Shown one piece after another: positions 56,201 through 64,000 of a DNA stretch of 64,000 nucleotides. How positions within the stretch are numbered: position 1 is the first letter of the stretch; each line of letters opens with the position of its first letter. Position numbers and translations under genes: made by a program. The stretch lies in contig CABZWK010000003.1 in NCBI GenBank assembly GCA_902529365.1, positions 62,001-126,000 of the forward strand, given 5' to 3'. The notes under the pieces were generated by a model, which searched no databases, was not told the origin of the DNA, and was given only the letters and a program-made list of their open reading frames with translations. This DNA comes from an uncultured Balneola sp. (lineage in GTDB: Bacteria; Bacteroidota; Rhodothermia; Balneolales; Balneolaceae).

Positions 56201-57542
56201 TGCTATCTATTTTTACAGCTGAAGAATATACATTAACTCCTGCATCATACCCTGTTACATATGACCGGCTAATTTTAGCCTTCGATACATGATCTAGTGA
56301 CCAGCCTGTCCAATTCTCAGCTCCTTCATCCCATACTAAACTATCTCTTGTAGAACTAAAATCTCCTACATTATAAATATTATAGCGCCCACCTATGTCA
56401 TTGTCTTTACTTGTAACTTGCTCTGCATGATTAACCTGAGTCGTCCATAAATTTCTGTTTTCTTGGAGTACTATCTCATAGTCATTGTGCTGATCATTGT
56501 CATGTGTATTTATATAAATACGGTCGTTCTTAAAATCATTGTTGGTAATACTTACCAAGATTAATTCATCAGAATCCCAATCATCATGCATCCCCTCTAT
56601 TTGTATACCACCATCTAACACATTATGACTAATATCTATGTTTATATTCAAATATCCCCACTCTGTACGAAGTGCATAGTCAGCTATATTTTCAAAAATA
56701 TTATACCGTATATACATAGTGTCTGTTTTAGATCCTCCTAATTCTTGTATATACAACCCATTATAACTCCCTGTTACCTCAGCATGTTCTAGCTGAACTT
56801 TTGAATGGTCTCTTGCAATAATCCCCCACCAATCTCTATATACATTTTCTTGATTTTCTCTGCTTGACTTAAACACAATTTTCTCTTGAGGTGTCCCTAC
56901 CGCATGTAATGTAGATCCATTAAGAATTCGTAATTCTGAGCGGGTTTCGTCTCGACCCGACGCGCGGTCATCACCAGTAACTCCAAAAGTTGGAGCTGTA
57001 AAAAACACTCCAACACCTGGCTCTATCGTCAAACGAGCCCCATCTGTAACGTCTATGTCTCCTGTCACCAAATAGGGGCTATTATCCTTTGTCCACGTAT
57101 GATCACTATCATATACTCCACTTACCAACGTCATCCCATAGTACGCATGGTCTTCTACCCGCTTAGGGTTTCCAAAACTATCCGACTCATCATCATAAAT
57201 TACCCTAAGCAAAGAGCCGCGCCTAGCTTGAAGAATATTATCTCCAAGATCAACACTTCCTGACGCGTACTCCTGCACCGTAACCGTTCCAGTATATTCA
57301 CCAGGAGAAATCCGAGTCATAGCTACCATAACTGTATCATCCGGTGAACCTATACGGAAGTGAACATCATTTGGGTTATCAGCATCCGTCAACCCTAGAT
57401 AAACAACTACCTGGCCCGATGGATAGTTCAACACCTCTTCACCCTGGTCATTTAATAAGTAGACTACTCCAGAATTTTGAGCAATTATGGTTTTGGGAAT
57501 AACCATAATCAAAAATAAAAGACTTTTTATGTATAATGGCAT
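53298..57542 (-). CDS. giant T9SS cargo with duplicated beta-helix module and dockerin-like domain
   Basis: About 1414 residues. A signal peptide (MPLYIKSLLFLIMVIPKTII) is followed by two nearly identical modules (about 53-559 and 607-1113), each with a beta-rich head and a right-handed parallel beta-helix (VTNNDF-, GDGIILRE- and NNLYGNGG-like rungs). Then come a dockerin-like pair of calcium loops (DVTGDYFVSALDG and DVTGNGFVSAYDA, about 1130-1190), a beta-sandwich region, and a T9SS type A sorting domain (YQNYPNPFNPNTQIDF to the end). No catalytic residues are evident; beta-helix proteins often bind or cleave polysaccharides. I use the ATG at 57542, three codons inside a GTG. It lies 33 bases after the cohesin-bearing gene and is surely co-transcribed. 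Confidence 0.82.
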   Translation of the reverse strand: MPLYIKSLLFLIMVIPKTIIAQNSGVVYLLNDQGEEVLNYPSGQVVVYLGLTDADNPNDVHFRIGSPDDTVMVAMTRISPGEYTGTVTVQEYASGSVDLGDNILQARRGSLLRVIYDDESDSFGNPKRVEDHAYYGMTLVSGVYDSDHTWTKDNSPYLVTGDIDVTDGARLTIEPGVGVFFTAPTFGVTGDDRASGRDETRSELRILNGSTLHAVGTPQEKIVFKSSRENQENVYRDWWGIIARDHSKVQLEHAEVTGSYNGLYIQELGGSKTDTMYIRYNIFENIADYALRTEWGYLNINIDISHNVLDGGIQIEGMHDDWDSDELILVSITNNDFKNDRIYINTHDNDQHNDYEIVLQENRNLWTTQVNHAEQVTSKDNDIGGRYNIYNVGDFSSTRDSLVWDEGAENWTGWSLDHVSKAKISRSYVTGYDAGVNVYSSAVKIDSSSIIGNNNTGLTVSSNFDNASKMTVIEHSTITSNNGDGIILREYGQVIANYNNLYGNGGPEFSNQADHTNEINARFNWWGDEATAQMNEEGHPKNIDEIYDEYDDASKGFVNYSDWLDAENGTPSQDLGNTGEIYLVDNQGEEVLNYSLDQTTIYVGLADADNPNDVHFRIGSPDDTVMVAMTRISPGEYTGTVTVQEYASGSVDLGDNILQARRGSLLRVIYDDESDSFGNPKRVEDHAYYGMTLVSGVYDSDHTWTKDNSPYLVTGDIDVTDGARLTIEPGVGVFFTAPTFGVTGDDRASGRDETRSELRILNGSTLHAVGTPQEKIVFKSSRENQENVYRDWWGIIARDHSKVQLEHAEVTGSYNGLYIQELGGSKTDTMYIRYNIFENIADYALRTEWGYLNINIDISHNVLDGGIQIEGMHDDWDSDELILVSITNNDFKNDRIYINTHDNDQHNDYEIVLQENRNLWTTQVNHAEQVTSKDNDIGGRYNIYNVGDFSSTRDSLVWDEGAENWTGWSLDHVSKAKISRSYVTGYDAGVNVYSSAVKIDSSSIIGNNNTGLTVSSNFDNASKMTVIEHSTITSNNGDGIILREYGQVIANYNNLYGNGGPEFSNQADHTNEINARFNWWGDEATAQMNEGKNPKNIDEIYDEYDDASKGFVNYSGWLDDKDGTPSLVCGDVTGDYFVSALDGSFILRHSVRMAPQYPLIGRDSTAADVTGNGFVSAYDAATILKYIVGLPVTLNCGGNNDALKDMQKPLITWSPNISDGQDILTVPINISNIKSGINSIEIQIPHKNSIRLSSISQKPENWEILEHTSDQFLSIAMYGIDELRDDIVLELHFEILELKPNVNFTGTIRVNEQSRISMEPYNLDLIPKIFELYQNYPNPFNPNTQIDFIVPETANVQLQIYNILGQKVQTLKNERMAPGYYSVTFEANSLSSGVYIYQLQMGNKIITKRMLLLK
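54205..55724. repeat. direct repeat, copy 2 of the beta-helix module
   Basis: About 1520 bases that recur with a constant offset of 1662 bases at 55867-57386. By eye the two copies differ only within a few bases near 54265-54275 (the codons just before the module's end); I found no other difference in the lines compared. This copy encodes the C-terminal module of the protein. Confidence 0.9.
55867..57386. repeat. direct repeat, copy 1 of the beta-helix module
   Basis: Partner of 54205-55724, same orientation, encoding the N-terminal module. The 142-base segment between the copies (55725-55866) is a diverged linker whose protein counterpart resembles the head of the gene (VDNQGEEVLNYS versus LNDQGEEVLNYP), so the full duplicated unit is about 1662 bases, of which 1520 stayed nearly identical. 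Confidence 0.9.
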
Positions 57543-57575
57543 ATCAAACACCGTTGGAGATACAAGTGTTAATTC

Positions 57576-60500
57576 TTATTTAATCAATAGCATTCTATTT
57601 ATTTGTGAGAACTCTCCAGCAGTTAATCTATACAAATAAACACCCGTTGTTAAATCGAAAGCTTCGAACGTCACACTATAATTTCCAGCAGGCATTTTTT
57701 CATTCTTAAGTGTCTGAACTCTTTGACCTAATGTATTAAATACTTCTAGTTTGACTAAAGAAGCCTCAGGTATCGCAAATTCAATCTGAGTACTTGGATT
57801 AAAAGGATTTGGATAATTTTGCAACAATTGAAATTCAGTAGGTATTGATTCAAAGCTCTCACTTGAAGTAGAAACACTCATATCTACGTTTCCACTTCTA
57901 CGATAATTTCCTTGATAAGTCGCCCATTGAGCGTGTTTTTTATCCCATTCTGGACCAAACTTTTTTTCAAGTGAACCATCGTATCGCCAACCATCTCTAA
58001 TACTAACTAGCTTTCCGCCTTGAGTAGCAACAAATACGCTACCATTAACATAATTAATAGTATTCATAACTGATAAACTACTGGTTTCATCACCAGCTTG
58101 AATTTGATAATCCCAAATTAAATTCCCAGCGTCATCTACAGCATACACTCTACCAGAGGCATCACCAAAATAAATAACCCCATATTCATTTATTGAAGCT
58201 GTAGATGTTATTGATCCAAAGGTTCGAAAAGCCCATTCAACTTGACCATTTGCACCATTAATTCCATAAAAAGTTGAATCCGCTCCACCAACTAGAATCA
58301 AACCATTTTCAGCAATTACAGGTGTTGTTTGAAAAGTAGTGGCTAAATCAGTCTCCCATAAAATTTGATCTGTACTTTCACTAGATAAATTTGGATTCCA
58401 CTTTCTAATTGTACCAGAGGAAAAAGCAGCCACTAATTCACTATTATTGGTAACCGATAATGCACCCATTAAACCTTCACCAAAAACAGTTTTGCCTAAT
58501 GGTGACATCTCTTTAAAAGAGATTGAAGCATCCAAATCAAAATAAGTGATATCTCCCAATTTATTAGGTTGAGCTAAGTACTTTTCAGACAAAATAACAC
58601 CAGGGTGTATTCCTGGAGCTCCTATATTAGAACGCCATTGCTGAAGTCCTTCTCTTACTCCAATTCCAAAAATTTGATTATCCTCAGACACTAAATAAAG
58701 GCGTTTTCTTTTTTCATCAATGACAGGACTGGAAGAATGAAATCCACCTGTTGAAGTAGACCAGTAGGGTAGCGTTATTTTATGTTTCCACCAATTAAAT
58801 AAACTATACTTATTCAGTTTTTGAGTCCCTGAAATCAAGTAAAATGTTGAATCAGTTGCTATAGCAACAGGTGCTTGTAGAGGAGCAATTAAACGAAATT
58901 CATTTGATTCTTCAGGTGTCATTAAGCTTAAATTACCTCTGCCATCAGGTTGGAAACTAAAATTATTACCAAACAAAGATAAACCGCTAGTAGGCAGTAA
59001 ATTAGCGCCTAAATCAATAAAACCAGCATCCATATAAACAGAAAAACTAGAACTATCACGGCCTCCATCATTATCTATTGCCACCAAAGTAATATGAGTG
59101 GAACCTTGCTTAATATCTATGCTGGGCACTCTATCTATCGAGTAAAGTTCGTTGTCGACAATCCAAAGTGTTGAATCTATTTCACCATCATTATCAAATC
59201 CTTGGAAAGTAAAAGATAGGCCAAATTGATCTCTCTCTTGATCATGAATATATATGTCATCATAAGCAGCTACAGATGGCGGAATATTAAATGGTGTTCC
59301 AATAACAATATCTGATAATTCCCCTTCATTTGATGATGTATCCACACCACTTATATAATAATAGTAGAGTATTCCATTTTTTACAGTTGAATCACTATAA
59401 AATGAATCCAGAGCATATGTATTATCAATAATTTCAACAGTATCAGGATGTGAACCCCTGTAAATATTATAATACTCTAAATCGGGATCTAAAATTGGAG
59501 CCCAATCAATTTGGACCAAAGAATTAGCACTATATACCGATTCAATAATTGGTTTAGAAGGACCCGTTAAATCAAAATTGTATCCAAGTGTAGATTTAGA
59601 GAGCCCACCTTCGAGGGCAGGGTCAAAAGAATATATCGGGTTTGATATTGCCGAATCCACAGCGCTAATTCGATAGAACACTTGGACACTTAAGTCATCT
59701 ATTGTATCAATAAATGTTCTTGTATCCACATTGATACTATCATATAAAGATACTAATGTAGAATCTAATCCTTTGTAAATCTTGTACCATTCCACATCTT
59801 GTTCAGGACTAGGGTCCCACTCTAAAGTCAATTGATCATCTTGTATTGTTTGAATAATATTTATTGGCGGGTTAGGTGGTGTATCATCTCCTGTCTGGAT
59901 CTCTATGAATCGCGCATCACCTTCATTACCTGCCAAATCAACTGATGTTACCCAGTAGGTATAAACTGTTTGATTTAACAAATCTTTATTATCAACCCAA
60001 TTAAATATTAAATCACTTGAATCATTTTGCGCCTGCTCAAATAATCCTTTGGGAACTATTAGTGAGTCGAATAGCTCAATAGAATTGGCATATAATGCAT
60101 CTAATGGAAATTCACCCCCTGTCCACAACCAAGTAGTGTCGATAGTATCTTCATAAGCTTCTACCAAACCCTTGATCGATATAACTTTATAAATATTAAA
60201 GTGAGATAATTCATCAAAAGCATCTACTTCCCATTCAAGCTCAAAAGTTCTAGCATTTAATCGTTTCGCAGTTAAATAATTAGCAGGAATAGGTGGAATA
60301 ATATCAATAGGCGGAGATAACTCTTCAATAAATATAGTCTCTCTTTCTGAAGTTTTTCCTAAGTATAGATTATGTAATTTCGCTTGTGCAGAATACTTAT
60401 ATGTATTTCCTATATAAGTGTCAAAGTCAATAAAACTTCCTCTATTTAATGTATCTATTCGAATTAATTCATTTTCGGCAGACCATTTTGACAAATATAT

Positions 60501-63104
60501 CGCATCTAAGTAGAGGCTTAGTGAGTCAGGATACTTGATTTCAATCTCCACTGCAGATTTTAGATTATCAGAGAAAGTAGTATCAATCCTTGTTAGACTA
60601 ATTACAGGAGAGGGAAAAAGTACTGGAGTATCGTTGGGGTGTTCAATTGCGCCCAAATCTACTTTATCTGAGATTCTTTTTTGACCTAGAAAATCATCTG
60701 TTAGATTCCCAACAGGATTTCCACTCCCTATAGCTTTAGATTCTGCTTGTAATCTATAGTTAGATAAATCTTCATTATGTGTTTGTGATTGAAATAGAAC
60801 CTGATCAATACTGTTGAAATGAATTACCCTAGAATGTTCTGTATTTTGTACATAATCATTCAATTTTTCAATAATATCATGATTAGACCGAATTTTATTT
60901 GTATCTAATGCAACATTAATAAAGCTAACTCCAAGTCCAATAAATTTATCTTCACTATTTTTCAATTCTAACTTGTCAACTAGAATACTGTTCACGAAAG
61001 CTAATGAAATCCCACCTTCTAAGTCCGTTATAGCCTCTCTAGTGTTTAACACATTTACATGCACAAATCGAACTGTATCTTCTTGGGATGTACCAGCATA
61101 TAAGTGACTTCTATGGTAGGAAATTGTCCTATTATTAGATAAAATTGAGTTGGATATAGAGAAAGAACTATGATTGGCATTTATGACATTATCAAAATGC
61201 GCAAAATGAGATTTATTTATCTTAATTGAAGTTCCATAGTCTAATCTAATTCCGGTTCCAAGTTCATTGGGCTCTTCTGAACCTAAAAATTTAACATTTT
61301 GGATTGATAAACTTTGCTTATTAGGCCATTTTAAATCGTTATATATTTTAGCATTTACATCTAATATCACATCCGAAATCTCCGGCTTTATAAACTTTAC
61401 ATCGCCTTGCCCATGAATACTAACTGGGTGAGTTAGTTCTATAGATTCACGATATATCCCATCCCGTATAACAATGTGATCAAATGGTCTAGAGTTATAA
61501 ATAGTCTCTTGTACTGTCTCAAAATCACCCTCACCATTTAAATCAACCGTCCAGGTTACAGGTGGAGTCTCGATTATAGCTATTTCTGAAAATTCACTTC
61601 TATTGGCTGGATCAAAATTCTCAAAAAGAGCTCCTTCAGAGGAATCAATCGCAGCAATTTTATATGAATACCTTATAAGACTTAGGCTATCTATGTCAGT
61701 ATCTATAAAACTAAATTGGTCAGCAGATAATACATCTAAAAGCTTAAAAAATGGCTCTGAGTCGTTAGCTTGATTAAATTCTAAAGTTGCACTTATAACA
61801 TATAGATCGTTGCTACTTCTAAAAGCTTGTGTGTACTGCGATGATTGGATAGATAGGCCATTAATTTCAGAATAAATGTAATACGTAACCCATGAATTAT
61901 CTTCCGATTCAAAAGACATATAATCATCATACAGATCATATAACTGTAGTTGATTTATTTCAGTAGGTGATATCCCATCTGGTAGTACAGATTTATTTAT
62001 TAATATTTTATGCCTCTGTTTATCAGGCTCCCATGCAAATAAAACCATAAACTCAATTTCACCTAACTTGGTAGAAATTTTAGTATTTGGAGTATTAGGA
62101 ATAGTTGTTAATTCTTCAAATATATCTACCCTATTTCTATATATAGCATAGTTTTCGACATCTAAACTTGGTGAAGCATTCCAGTTTAATGTTATTTTTT
62201 GATCTTCTAATACCGATGTCACATTCGGTGGTTTTTCAGGTGAAACTAAATCTCCTGTCCGTTGTCGGATATTTTCAGCATAGCTTTCAATTTCGTTTTG
62301 GTCTAATCCTGTAACCCAAAATGTGTAATATTCTAAACTTTCTAGTCCAGATATATCAAATTTCACCGTTGAATTGTTAGGAATATCAATACTTCTCAAT
62401 AATGTATCTAATCGTTCTACTCCTTCAATTTGCCATGGTCTTTTTAATTGCTCCTGAGTTATATCATTTGGCAGAGGTCCTGCCAGTTGATAAATTTGAT
62501 ACCCAATAAACCCTATACTTGCGAAATTATTCCATTCTAAATTAATTGTCTCTGCATTTATTAGTTTACCCTTAAGTTGCAGAGGAACTGTTGGTCGAAT
62601 AATATCAGGATCTTCTTCTATTATAATAGAACCGCCTAACACACTCGCCTTAGGCTTTCCTTCGTTTAATAACAACTCTTCGATATTGAGTTTAGTGGTA
62701 CCTATACTCTTTGACATGAATTTGATATCCACAAAGATATCATCACTTAAAGAAGATTCCGCGGAAGCAGCCGTAAAATATATATGTCCTGGTATTGAAT
62801 CATTGATAAAGTAAGTGAAATTTTGTGTCACTTCTTGACCAGGAATGAAAGATATAAGACTCAGTTTTGTTGTGTCATAGCGAAAACCAAATTGAATGCT
62901 ATTTATAGGCTCAATAGAAGAACCCTGTAGCTTGATGCCAAATGATAATTCGTCACCTATAAAAATGGCCGTATCCGGAAGTGATATAATTACGCTATCA
63001 GATTGCTGAAATGCGACTCCTTGGTACGAATGAGCATAGTTTTGCACCAACATCAGTAATACAGATGTACATATTATCTTATACCATTTTGACCATTTTT
63101 TCAC
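57576..63104 (-). CDS. giant T9SS cargo: cohesin-like, FN3, beta-helix and PQQ-propeller domains
   Basis: 1842 residues starting at GTG. After a signal peptide (to about residue 33) comes a cohesin-like domain (about 35-160; the IQFGFRYDTTKLSLISFIPG and GHIYFTAASAESSLSDD stretches). Several fibronectin type III domains alternate with a beta-helix region (about 516-820, VSIHGQG and LSIQNVKFLG rungs). A PQQ-like eight-bladed propeller follows (about 1448-1740, LYLVSEDNQIFGIG, GLILVGGADSTFYGING, GVIYFGDASGRVYAVDDAG). The T9SS type A domain (LLQNYPNPFNPSTQIEF) closes it. It is likely a surface adhesin or scaffold; no enzyme motif is visible. The next gene downstream carries a dockerin-like domain. 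Confidence 0.82.
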   Translation of the reverse strand: MKKWSKWYKIICTSVLLMLVQNYAHSYQGVAFQQSDSVIISLPDTAIFIGDELSFGIKLQGSSIEPINSIQFGFRYDTTKLSLISFIPGQEVTQNFTYFINDSIPGHIYFTAASAESSLSDDIFVDIKFMSKSIGTTKLNIEELLLNEGKPKASVLGGSIIIEEDPDIIRPTVPLQLKGKLINAETINLEWNNFASIGFIGYQIYQLAGPLPNDITQEQLKRPWQIEGVERLDTLLRSIDIPNNSTVKFDISGLESLEYYTFWVTGLDQNEIESYAENIRQRTGDLVSPEKPPNVTSVLEDQKITLNWNASPSLDVENYAIYRNRVDIFEELTTIPNTPNTKISTKLGEIEFMVLFAWEPDKQRHKILINKSVLPDGISPTEINQLQLYDLYDDYMSFESEDNSWVTYYIYSEINGLSIQSSQYTQAFRSSNDLYVISATLEFNQANDSEPFFKLLDVLSADQFSFIDTDIDSLSLIRYSYKIAAIDSSEGALFENFDPANRSEFSEIAIIETPPVTWTVDLNGEGDFETVQETIYNSRPFDHIVIRDGIYRESIELTHPVSIHGQGDVKFIKPEISDVILDVNAKIYNDLKWPNKQSLSIQNVKFLGSEEPNELGTGIRLDYGTSIKINKSHFAHFDNVINANHSSFSISNSILSNNRTISYHRSHLYAGTSQEDTVRFVHVNVLNTREAITDLEGGISLAFVNSILVDKLELKNSEDKFIGLGVSFINVALDTNKIRSNHDIIEKLNDYVQNTEHSRVIHFNSIDQVLFQSQTHNEDLSNYRLQAESKAIGSGNPVGNLTDDFLGQKRISDKVDLGAIEHPNDTPVLFPSPVISLTRIDTTFSDNLKSAVEIEIKYPDSLSLYLDAIYLSKWSAENELIRIDTLNRGSFIDFDTYIGNTYKYSAQAKLHNLYLGKTSERETIFIEELSPPIDIIPPIPANYLTAKRLNARTFELEWEVDAFDELSHFNIYKVISIKGLVEAYEDTIDTTWLWTGGEFPLDALYANSIELFDSLIVPKGLFEQAQNDSSDLIFNWVDNKDLLNQTVYTYWVTSVDLAGNEGDARFIEIQTGDDTPPNPPINIIQTIQDDQLTLEWDPSPEQDVEWYKIYKGLDSTLVSLYDSINVDTRTFIDTIDDLSVQVFYRISAVDSAISNPIYSFDPALEGGLSKSTLGYNFDLTGPSKPIIESVYSANSLVQIDWAPILDPDLEYYNIYRGSHPDTVEIIDNTYALDSFYSDSTVKNGILYYYYISGVDTSSNEGELSDIVIGTPFNIPPSVAAYDDIYIHDQERDQFGLSFTFQGFDNDGEIDSTLWIVDNELYSIDRVPSIDIKQGSTHITLVAIDNDGGRDSSSFSVYMDAGFIDLGANLLPTSGLSLFGNNFSFQPDGRGNLSLMTPEESNEFRLIAPLQAPVAIATDSTFYLISGTQKLNKYSLFNWWKHKITLPYWSTSTGGFHSSSPVIDEKRKRLYLVSEDNQIFGIGVREGLQQWRSNIGAPGIHPGVILSEKYLAQPNKLGDITYFDLDASISFKEMSPLGKTVFGEGLMGALSVTNNSELVAAFSSGTIRKWNPNLSSESTDQILWETDLATTFQTTPVIAENGLILVGGADSTFYGINGANGQVEWAFRTFGSITSTASINEYGVIYFGDASGRVYAVDDAGNLIWDYQIQAGDETSSLSVMNTINYVNGSVFVATQGGKLVSIRDGWRYDGSLEKKFGPEWDKKHAQWATYQGNYRRSGNVDMSVSTSSESFESIPTEFQLLQNYPNPFNPSTQIEFAIPEASLVKLEVFNTLGQRVQTLKNEKMPAGNYSVTFEAFDLTTGVYLYRLTAGEFSQINRMLLIK

Positions 63105-63422
63105 GGAGAAACTACCTCTACATAATTGTTCAGTTACCCTAAGAGTTATCGGTCTTAATAATTATGATATAACTAATAACTATTGTTTCTTCTTTCAAAA
63201 CCTAGAGCACTTATATGTACGTATAATAATACTCTAAGTTTCTTAATTTTAGAAATCTTTCTTTACTCTGTGATATATAATTTTTGGTTAATGTAAAGTC
63301 TTAGTTGTTTGTAATTACTAACTCATCGAAATGAAAATCATCGTTTATAAATTGAATGAAATAAATAAGGTCGCTTTTATCATATTCCAAAAAAAAGAAA
63401 CCAAGCAGCTATAGAATAGAAA
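63105..63422. other. 318-base AT-rich spacer, probable promoter of the giant cargo operon
   Basis: No gene is visible. It must carry the leftward promoter for the 1842-residue gene. The side next to the YeeE-like gene ends in an eight-base homopolymer tract (about 63391-63398) that could aid termination, but I see no good hairpin. Confidence 0.45.
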
Positions 63423-63827
63423 TCAATGAGGCAGTTTCTCCCTAATCATGCCGTAGGTCATAGTTCCAAGAAAGGCGAAGAACATCGGTACAAGGATGAT
63501 CCAATAACCATTACCAACCAAAGCGTACATGGGCCCTGGGCAAGCGCCTACTAAAGCCCAACCTAGACCAAAGATGGAGCCACCAATAATGTAACGTTTG
63601 GGGGTCATTTCTTTGTTACCCACTGAAATTTGCTCTCCTTTCATATCTTTCATCTGGAACCGCTTGATAATCTGAATGGAAATAATGCCGATTACCACCG
63701 CACTTCCAATAATTCCATACATATGAAAGGAATCGAAGTGAAACATTTCTAATATGCGGAACCAGGAAACGACTTCCGACTTTACCGCTACAAAACCAAA
63801 GAATAAACCTGCTAATATATATTTCAT
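63423..63827 (-). CDS. YeeE/YedE family transporter, small C-terminal-type half (DUF6691)
   Basis: A 134-residue membrane protein with about four helices and the family signature FGLGWALVGACPGP, whose cysteine is thought to relay sulfur species. YeeE/YedE (TsuA-like) proteins import thiosulfate or related sulfur compounds; in many bacteria the protein is split into two short genes, as here. The partner gene ends 12 bases upstream on the same strand. A strong Shine-Dalgarno sequence precedes this ATG. Confidence 0.85.
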   Translation of the reverse strand: MKYILAGLFFGFVAVKSEVVSWFRILEMFHFDSFHMYGIIGSAVVIGIISIQIIKRFQMKDMKGEQISVGNKEMTPKRYIIGGSIFGLGWALVGACPGPMYALVGNGYWIILVPMFFAFLGTMTYGMIREKLPH

Positions 63828-63834
63828 GATAGTA

Positions 63835-63841
63835 TCTCCTT
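63835..63841 (-). promoter_or_regulatory. strong Shine-Dalgarno site
   Basis: Leftward reading gives AAGGAGA with 7 bases before the ATG at 63827, overlapping the stop codon of the upstream partner gene. It stands out because nearly all other genes in the window lack such a site. Confidence 0.7.
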
Positions 63842-64000
63842 AGGATAAAATGAGTGGTAAGATGAAGTAGGTCATTAGGAGACCCCCTGCGAAGAATCCA
63901 GTTACGGCGATTAGTGAGGGTAGCTGTAGATTGGATAAGCCCGATATGGCATGGCCCGATGTACAACCTCCGCCGTAATGTGCACCAAAGCCTACCAAAA
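63840..64000 (-). CDS. YeeE/YedE family transporter, large half, 3' end only
   Basis: The last 53 codons of a membrane protein are visible, ending at a TAA. They contain the hallmark [18 protein letters not shown], with the conserved cysteine of YeeE/YedE transporters, then two helices ([18 protein letters not shown] and a short LPLILS tail). The rest lies outside the window. Together with the next gene it forms a split sulfur-compound transporter. Confidence 0.85.
   Translation of the reverse strand, partial: LVGFGAHYGGGCTSGHAISGLSNLQLPSLIAVTGFFAGGLLMTYFILPLILS

Noticed and set aside
54205-57386. Long direct repeats as an insertion sequence or composite transposon
   Set aside because: The repeats are in-frame coding modules of one gene, with no transposase, terminal inverted repeats or target duplications.
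63616-63966. A 116-codon leftward frame across both YeeE-like genes
   Set aside because: It is a shadow in another frame of two clearly conserved membrane proteins.
1-64000. CRISPR arrays, tRNA and rRNA genes, prophage
   Set aside because: I looked for short regularly spaced repeats, cloverleaf-like segments and phage structural genes and saw none; a tRNA could still be missed without a covariance search.

Overview
The window reads as one continuous chromosomal segment of a free-living, probably marine, Gram-negative bacterium of the Bacteroidota/Balneolota/Rhodothermota group; Balneolota is my best guess. Three secreted proteins end in a type IX secretion (T9SS) type A sorting domain, a PorX response regulator is present, most starts lack a Shine-Dalgarno sequence, TTG and GTG starts are common, and SecA is long and lacks the usual C-terminal zinc motif. 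I see no rRNA, tRNA, CRISPR array, insertion sequence, phage gene or plasmid gene. Placement rests on protein families and could not be tested by search.

Layout. 1-3.5 kb: the 3' part of a choice-of-anchor B (LVIVD) protein, an alpha-oxoamine synthase resembling serine palmitoyltransferase, and a CPBP membrane protease. 3.8-11.7 kb: secG, a secreted TPR protein and a large membrane-spanning propeller/PP2C phosphatase face a three-gene operon (anti-sigma-type kinase, STAS antagonist, GAF-PAS-class III cyclase). Together these look like a complete partner-switching circuit whose only visible output is a nucleotide cyclase. 11.8-23.2 kb: M16 peptidase, photolyase/cryptochrome, mnmE, glpK-glpF, a POT peptide transporter, a DUF456 protein and a ROK kinase. 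23.2-29.4 kb: secA divergent from rpmH-rnpA-yidC. 29.5-34 kb: a solitary HsdR-N nuclease-like protein facing the overlapping operon porX-tsaE-hypothetical-pnuC, and a ComEA-like helix-hairpin-helix gene with an in-frame TAA. 34-38.8 kb: hydrolase, RluA-type synthase, trhO and a T9SS-exported metalloprotease.

38.9-52.9 kb: an HU gene translationally coupled to an HU-transmembrane-LysM-like protein, then hemW, a gamma carbonic anhydrase, a DsbA-like lipoprotein, cysteine desulfurase, nadC, nadA, an M20 amidohydrolase, a periplasmic GH13 amylase, an MFS carrier and an aldehyde dehydrogenase. 53.3-63.1 kb: two giant T9SS cargo genes in tandem. One carries a nearly perfect 1.5-kb internal direct repeat (two beta-helix modules) and a dockerin-like domain; the other starts with a cohesin-like domain. 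63.4-64 kb: a split YeeE/YedE sulfur transporter pair, cut by the window end.

Genes that plausibly work together: PorX with the three T9SS cargos; SecA, SecG and YidC in inner-membrane export; the cysteine desulfurase with NadA (Fe-S cluster) and PnuC in NAD supply; GlpK with GlpF. The best candidates for something undescribed are the partner-switch/cyclase module, the membrane-tethered HU pair, and the cohesin/dockerin pair with its freshly duplicated beta-helix module.
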